Shown one piece after another: positions 5,887 to 6,884 of a stretch of DNA of 6,884 bases. Position 1 is the stretch's first letter. Each line of letters begins with the position of its first letter. Source of the stretch: Paraliobacillus sp044383835 (GTDB lineage: Bacteria; Bacillota; Bacilli; Bacillales; Amphibacillaceae); contig NZ_JBISEP010000048.1 of NCBI RefSeq assembly GCF_044383835.1, positions 1 through 6,884 on the forward strand. Direction: 5' to 3'. The notes beneath the pieces are model-generated. The model saw only the letters and a program-made list of their open reading frames with translations, had not been told where the DNA came from and searched no databases. The translations under genes were made by a program, and so were the position numbers.

Positions 5887-5949
5887 TAGATAAAAAAATC
5901 CCACCATTAATAAGTGACGGCTTTACAAAATATGTTCAGACTCTTACTT

Positions 5950-6206
5950 TGACTTTCAATTGTCTTTCGGTATAGGTGTTGTCATAACTGTTTCTCTTCC
6001 TGTTTATATTTGTAGTAATTTCATAGTCCGTAAAAAAACCTGATAACCAATCGTTGCGTTCTGATTACCATGATTAAAATGATGAATGAGTCCTTCTTGC
6101 TGTTTATTAATAGCCCTCTTCAAAGCGGCAATTGTCAATTCTTTGTTTATTCGATAGCTCATGTCCGATCCTATGATTCTCCTTAAAAATAAATCCATTA
6201 CGATTA
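5950..6206 (-). pseudogene. IS3-family transposase (OrfB) fragment
   Basis: The minus strand reads IVMDLFLRRIIGSDMSYRINKELTIAALKRAI, then GLIHHFNHGNQN and GYQVFLRT, matching the middle of the IS3-family integrase-like OrfB (usual pattern VMDLFSRKIIGW, then LIHHSDRGSQY). A frameshift near the A7 run at 6033-6039 moves the match into another frame, which continues YEITTNINRKRNSYDNTYTE, the region of the catalytic Glu (family pattern SMSRKGNCYDNA--ES). The first catalytic Asp (VMDLF) is present. The second is Asn in HHFNHG where the family has HHSDRG. The fragment covers roughly 85 of about 280 residues; both ends of the IS and OrfA are missing. It is an inactive relic. Confidence 0.72.
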
Positions 6207-6218
6207 TCTTCAATGAAG

Positions 6219-6389
6219 TCATAAATTAGTGTTATCTATACTCAAAACTTTAATGAAACGCTTAGTAATTTTATTGTCCTTATCTATGTAGAAAATAACT
6301 ATCTTCTCATTTTCTAAATTGATCTTTTAGGTAGGAATATCACACGGATGACCATCGTTTTGTTTTATAATAACACGAACGTTTGTTAC
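6219..6389 (-). pseudogene. Decayed coding-like tract, minus strand
   Basis: A 57-codon frame with one internal TAA (6327-6329) reads VTNVRVIIKQNDGHPCDIPT, stop, KINLENEKIVIFYIDKDNKI and TKRFIKVLSIDN. The composition and the alternating hydrophobic pattern look like a real small beta-rich protein, but there is no start codon with a ribosome-binding site. I cannot name the family. It lies directly upstream of the IS3 fragment, whose insertion may have cut it. Confidence 0.35.
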
Positions 6390-6460
6390 TTATAATTAAG
6401 TGGAAAATAAAAAGGATTTTCCTGTTTTATGTCGAATTTTAAAATAATGGAGATAATCAA

Positions 6461-6670
6461 ATGCAAGTATGAAATTTTATAAAATATGTCGTTCATGATG
6501 ATCTAAAATATTTTCATGGGCATTACAATATAAAATAACCCCTAAAAAGAATCCTGAATAAAACAATTAAAGAGCGTTTTAATGGTGGTTCAGGAGTCAA
6601 CGGAAAGGTTAGTGATGATAATAGGTTAATTTATGTTATTAATAAGATACTTTTCATATACATCGATTGA
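6461..6670 (+). pseudogene. Decayed coding-like tract upstream of the LXG gene
   Basis: Starting from the ATG at 6461 (preceded by GGAG at 6449-6452), a frame of 69 codons has stops at 6470-6472 and 6536-6538. Between and after them it reads NFIKYVVHDDLKYFHGHYNI and TIKERFNGGSGVNGKVSDDN, then RLIYVINKILFIYID. It ends 55 bases before the LXG gene. It could be a relic of a toxin C-terminus, an immunity gene or a small LXG partner gene, but no family match is visible. Confidence 0.3.
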
Positions 6671-6708
6671 GTATTTAATGACGCTAATTCAACAAAAATA
6701 ATAAATCA

Positions 6709-6719
6709 AAGAAGAGAGG
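6709..6719 (+). promoter_or_regulatory. Ribosome-binding site of the LXG gene
   Basis: AGAAGAGAGGA ends 6 bases before the ATG at 6726 and is a good Bacilli-type Shine-Dalgarno. Confidence 0.7.
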
Positions 6720-6725
6720 AATCCG

Positions 6726-6884
6726 ATGGATAAAGTATTAGATGCATCCTCATTGCTTGGGACTATGAAAGAACGGATGATGCATTATGAACAGATGAAA
6801 GAACAACTAGAAGCACTTTATAAGTCAGTAGAAGATATCATTTCTTTTGATGACTTTAAAGGTAAAGGAGCGGAATCGGTTAAA
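6726..6884 (+). CDS. LXG-domain polymorphic toxin, N-terminus only (partial at window end)
   Basis: The 53 visible residues begin MDKVLDASSLLGTMKERMMH and end FDDFKGKGAESVK. This is the start of the LXG domain: a helical, coiled-coil-rich N-terminus (residues 8-40) followed by the D-x-F/L-K-G-K-G motif (about 44-49). LXG proteins are polymorphic toxins of Gram-positive bacteria exported by the type VII (ESX/Yuk) secretion system; the variable toxic C-terminus, often a nuclease or NADase, acts on rival cells, and an immunity gene normally follows. The toxin domain and immunity gene lie beyond the window. The start is supported by the strong ribosome-binding site. A full-length gene of several hundred residues is expected but cannot be checked here; short WXG100-like partners with similar N-termini are an alternative. 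Confidence 0.75.
   Translation, partial: MDKVLDASSLLGTMKERMMHYEQMKEQLEALYKSVEDIISFDDFKGKGAESVK

Larger units (their letters stand above)
5584..5975 (+). pseudogene. Broken paralogue of the 180-residue protein gene
   Basis: The first 230 bases are about 85 percent identical to 4121-4355 and encode MALIYKNFRDDMYYLHERVTKRGNKTFHFS. A one-base deletion near 5677 then gives a TAG at 5680-5682. The restored frame has a second stop, TGA at 5688-5690, where the intact copy has TCG, and continues TSADEVPSGYEIYEAPNSKVYVRKKTKPII. Homology stops after NNISEG at 5812, exactly where a 48-bp perfect palindrome begins. After it the same frame stays open to 5975 and reads KKIPPLISDGFTKYVQTLTLTF, which weakly resembles IPLSLGSKYKHYETKLRFVL of the intact copy. 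The 3' part may therefore be a diverged continuation, but that is uncertain. The extreme 3' end overlaps an IS3 transposase fragment on the other strand. It cannot make a full protein. Confidence 0.85.

Noticed and set aside
6252..6290. Short frame MKRLVILLSLSM resembling a signal peptide
   Set aside because: It ends after 12 codons, has no ribosome-binding site, and lies opposite a more convincing minus-strand tract.
1..6884. CRISPR array, tRNA or rRNA genes
   Set aside because: No regularly spaced repeats and no recognisable tRNA or rRNA sequence were seen.

Overview
The window is AT-rich, has strong AGGAGG-type ribosome-binding sites, and its protein families (IS66 TnpABC, a SEC-C protein, an LXG toxin N-terminus, a PdxA fragment) fit a low-GC Gram-positive Bacilli genome. 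Style and protein resemblance suggest Bacillus, possibly the B. cereus group; this is inference, as no database was searched. It is an accessory, heavily decayed region: only five genes look intact or run intact to the window edge, and most of the rest is gene and transposon debris.

Layout. (1) 1-74: the left end and promoter of a second IS66-family element that runs out of the window to the left. It abuts, and apparently truncates, the transposase of the first. (2) 75-2403: an IS66-family element on the minus strand, order tnpA-tnpB-tnpC, whose tnpC carries an in-frame TAA and lacks its C-terminus. (3) 2404-2770: a remnant of pdxA (minus strand), cut by the IS on one side and apparently shortened internally on the other. 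(4) 2906-3664: an intact 252-residue protein ending in a SEC-C zinc motif. (5) 3665-4106: mostly non-coding, with a hairpin and remains of a helix-turn-helix gene. (6) 4121-4663: an intact 180-residue protein of unknown function. (7) 4664-5570: no intact gene; one stretch reads on the minus strand as a decayed gene with several stops. (8) 5584-5975: a broken paralogue of the 4121 gene; its homology stops exactly at a perfect 48-bp palindrome, followed by a 12-bp copy of the IS66 tip. (9) 5950-6206: an IS3-family transposase fragment, minus strand. (10) 6219-6670: two further decayed coding-like tracts. (11) 6726-6884: the start of an LXG-domain polymorphic toxin gene that continues beyond the window.

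The IS66 genes form one translationally coupled transposition operon that is probably inactive through loss of TnpC. The SEC-C gene, the 180-residue gene and the LXG gene are separate plus-strand units with their own ribosome-binding sites. The debris just upstream of the LXG gene fits the high turnover typical of polymorphic-toxin loci. I see no clearly new multi-gene system. The best leads are the tandem IS66 junction, the palindrome, the duplicated unknown gene beside an LXG locus, and a hairpin that could hide the tnpA ribosome-binding site.
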